Assembly (NCBI GenBank): GCA_043736395.1
Contig: JAYTCQ010000381.1
Coordinates: forward strand, 1 to 25,408
Length of the DNA stretch: 25,408 nucleotides
Reading direction: 5' to 3'
Origin: JAFDVL01 sp043736395
Lineage (GTDB): Bacteria > Acidobacteriota > Blastocatellia > RBC074
Below are positions 23,714 through 25,408 of the stretch, one piece after another. Numbering within the stretch: the stretch's first letter is position 1; each line of letters opens with the position of its first letter. The position numbers and the translations under genes are program-made. The notes under the pieces are model-generated. The model saw only the letters and a list, made by a program, of their open reading frames with translations, had not been told where the DNA came from and did not search any database.

Positions 23714-24151
23714 ATGGCAAATCAAGGTATGAGCTTTTATGATTACTTCAAAGAAAGTATGGATTCGTTAGGGTTACCAGCTCCGACATCACTATTCAAT
23801 ACACTACAAACAGCTACTGCAAATATTAGCGCAATGCTCGCGACAATAACTAAATTAGGCAAATCGGCAACCATTGTTGAAGTCATCGGCACTGCTACCG
23901 GAAAAGCATTAGCAGTTGATGTGATAGCTGCGCTCGCAGGGATTTCCGCAGCCTTTTATGTCGGCGCGTGTGTCGGTGCGCTCGCCTATGCCAGCGGACA
24001 GTTTTTGCGCGATAATCTGTGGACTTCAAATGATGCCACCTGGCAAATCGTGCATCGGGCAAATGCCTTAGGATTAGCTGTTAATCAGGATATTGTTCTG
24101 GCCTTATCGCATCAGTTACCACAGCGAAAGGATTTGTCTAGAATTGCTTGA
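23714..24151 (+). CDS. Small membrane protein of unknown function
   Basis: The 145-residue protein starts MANQGMSFYDYFKESMDSLG. The ATG at 23714 is preferred over one at 23708 because GGGAGGG (23701-23707) would touch the latter but is 6 nt from the former. Residues about 64-96 form a long Ala/Gly-rich hydrophobic stretch (AVDVIAALAGISAAFYVGAC), likely one or two membrane helices, with GxxxG-like spacing. The ends are soluble. I recognise no family; a pore-forming or bacteriocin-like peptide role is conceivable but unsupported. It follows the glycosidase-like gene by 55 bp. Confidence 0.65.
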   Translation: MANQGMSFYDYFKESMDSLGLPAPTSLFNTLQTATANISAMLATITKLGKSATIVEVIGTATGKALAVDVIAALAGISAAFYVGACVGALAYASGQFLRDNLWTSNDATWQIVHRANALGLAVNQDIVLALSHQLPQRKDLSRIA

Positions 24152-24196
24152 ACCGCACAGTTCAAAAAAACAAAGCCGATTATGCGCCAAAAAATT

Positions 24197-24225
24197 TGTA
24201 GGGTAGGTTAAAAACCTACCCTACA
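24197..24225. terminator. Perfect 13-bp hairpin between convergent genes
   Basis: TGTAGGGTAGGTT (24197-24209) is perfectly complementary to 24213-24225, with loop AAA. It lies between the convergent small membrane protein gene and egtD. It could serve as a bidirectional terminator, but the T-run is short, and it may instead be a REP-like repeat. Confidence 0.5.
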
Positions 24226-24274
24226 GGTCGCACTCATCTGCGATCGGTGTTAGGGACTCCGGCTTTTTGCTCGT

Positions 24275-24296
24275 TTATCTCATTTTCCTGAGATAA
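24275..24296. repeat. Short 8-bp-arm hairpin downstream of egtD
   Basis: TTATCTCA (24275-24282) pairs with TGAGATAA (24289-24296) around TTTTCC. It is A+T-rich and lies 81 bp past the egtD stop codon on the minus strand. It is a weak feature that may contribute to transcript ending. The rest of 24152-24377 shows nothing else recognisable. Confidence 0.35.
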
Positions 24297-24377
24297 GAAA
24301 TCCCCCTACCGACTCCTGTTTACTCATTTTTCCGTCTGTTCTGTTTTTCTTCTAATACATTTACGAACACACAGCGC

Positions 24378-25346
24378 CTAAGCAATCCTCCAGAGCGAAT
24401 CCGCAAAATAATAGTTACGATCAAAGAAATTTCTGGCGACTTGGAATCCACTCGCCTGTGCCAAATCGGCAATCATTTCAAGGTTGTACTTTTGCGAGAT
24501 TTCCATAAAAATCGGCTCCCACTGGTTAAAATGAAATTTGCGATTTAACGCGCCGATGAGCACGTCGTGCTCTTCACGGCTGATTAAAAAGGAGCGTGCG
24601 CAAGATTCAAGCGGATGATAAATAGCGTAATGGGAAAATTTGCTCAAATCAAAATTCGCGCTGAGTTGATTATTAATTCTTTGCAGCAAATTCATGTTGA
24701 AGGCCGCCGTCACACCTTGTGAATCGTCGTAAGCCTGGATAATGACGCGCGGGTCTTTTTGTAAATCGAAGCCGATAAAAAGCAGATCGTCCGAGTTCAT
24801 GACTTCGCGCAAATGCTGGAAGAAACTCAGTGCATGTGGCCGCGAAAAATTACCGATATTTGAACCCAGGAAAAGCAAAATCTTCCGCCGATTTGAAACG
24901 GTTTTCAGCGACTCCAAAATCCGAAAATAATCTCCGGTTTGCGCATTCATTTTTAGCGCGGGAAAGACTTCACGAAACTTACTCGTCAACTGGTCAACGG
25001 CTTCCTGAGAAATATCAATCGGCGCATATGTAAAATCAGTGGATTCCTGAAGAAAATGTTCGATTAAAACTGCTGTCTTACTCCCGTCCCCTGCCCCAAG
25101 TTCAATCAGATCAAATTCAGATTTATGTCCGGTGAACATAGAATGGATTTCTGCTACCTGCGTTTCAAAAATCTCCTGTTCGACACGGGTCACGTAATAT
25201 TCCGGCAGCTTCATGATCTCCTGAAACAAACGAGAACCTTCGTCATCATAAAAATATTTCGATGATAAATGCTTGGGTTCTCCTGATAAACCAGCATTTA
25301 CATCGGCTGCAAAAGTATTTAATTGGGTGGCACTTGATAAGCTCAT
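24378..25346 (-). CDS. egtD: L-histidine N-alpha-methyltransferase EgtD
   Basis: The 322-residue enzyme adds three methyl groups from SAM to the amino group of histidine, making hercynine, the first step of ergothioneine synthesis in the cytoplasm. SAM-binding ELGAGDGSK is at residues 82-90. LFLGSNIGNF (158-167), DLQKDP (194-199), and AYDDSQGVTAAFNMNLLQRI (205-224) are EgtD hallmarks. The histidine-binding residues known from mycobacterial EgtD (Asn166, Tyr206, Glu282, Ser284) have counterparts at the same numbers here (NIGN, AYDD, MEIS). This supports histidine specificity rather than a general methyltransferase. The start lies where the family begins; the ribosome site (GAGAAG) is close to the ATG. 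An egtB partner is not in the window, but the upstream side is cut by the edge. Confidence 0.93.
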   Translation of the reverse strand: MSLSSATQLNTFAADVNAGLSGEPKHLSSKYFYDDEGSRLFQEIMKLPEYYVTRVEQEIFETQVAEIHSMFTGHKSEFDLIELGAGDGSKTAVLIEHFLQESTDFTYAPIDISQEAVDQLTSKFREVFPALKMNAQTGDYFRILESLKTVSNRRKILLFLGSNIGNFSRPHALSFFQHLREVMNSDDLLFIGFDLQKDPRVIIQAYDDSQGVTAAFNMNLLQRINNQLSANFDLSKFSHYAIYHPLESCARSFLISREEHDVLIGALNRKFHFNQWEPIFMEISQKYNLEMIADLAQASGFQVARNFFDRNYYFADSLWRIA

Positions 25347-25380
25347 AATCTTCTCGTTTAAATAATTCCAAAATATTTAA

Positions 25381-25408
25381 GCATGGAGTACAAGCTTCAG
25401 CTTGGTTT
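25381..25408. repeat. Truncated copy of the 14940-15018 repeat
   Basis: The last 28 bp, beginning GCATGGAGTACAAGCTTCAG, match the arms of the repeat behind the shell-protein gene (14943-14970) with a few substitutions. The copy is cut by the window edge and lies upstream of egtD. Its inner hairpin is AAGCT with AGCTT. Confidence 0.75.

Overview
The window looks like a piece of an Acidobacteriota chromosome, possibly Blastocatellia-like. The clues are an esterase carrying the C-terminal domain first described in Solibacter, several secreted proteins built from carboxypeptidase-regulatory-like (CarboxypepD_reg) domains, an extended-type HflX, and many short palindromic intergenic repeats. This placement is an inference from protein families; no rRNA or tRNA gene is present to confirm it.

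Layout, left to right. 1-1736 (minus strand): a hydantoinase B/oxoprolinase subunit, with a 131-bp structured repeat filling the gap to an exported HEAT-repeat protein (1734-2585). 2586-2878: a 251-bp inverted-repeat element. 2879-4210: a Tat-type lipoprotein of unknown function. 4411-6810 (minus): a compact operon of DedA membrane protein, GHMP sugar kinase and a lipoprotein peroxiredoxin/thioredoxin-fold protein whose reading frame contains an in-frame UGA at the catalytic cysteine position. A bacterial SECIS-like hairpin follows the UGA, so this is best read as one selenoprotein. 7097-8758 (minus): an exported esterase. 8920-9815 (plus): a RES/Xre toxin-antitoxin pair. 9825-14330 (minus): a possible M15-like exported peptidase and two translationally coupled CarboxypepD_reg proteins. 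14624-14938 (plus): an orphan bacterial microcompartment shell protein behind a repeat cluster. 15159-16388 (plus): two unrecognised genes that resemble immunity proteins of polymorphic toxin systems. 16484-18069 (plus): a MOSC protein and a DUF1287 protein. 18095-19801 (minus): HflX GTPase, apparently starting at AUU. 19843-24151 (plus): a LemA-like exported protein, a small soluble protein, a large exported glycosidase-like protein and a small membrane protein. 24378-25346 (minus): the ergothioneine methyltransferase EgtD.

The strongest discoveries are the undescribed-looking selenoprotein (UGHC motif plus SECIS hairpin) in the dedA-kinase operon, the non-canonical AUU start of hflX, and the dense set of unrelated palindromic repeat families occupying nearly every sizeable intergenic gap. 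In two of these families the differences between copies are compensatory base-pair changes, which suggests selection or mobilisation as folded structures.

No CRISPR array, rRNA, tRNA, complete insertion sequence, transposase or phage gene was seen.
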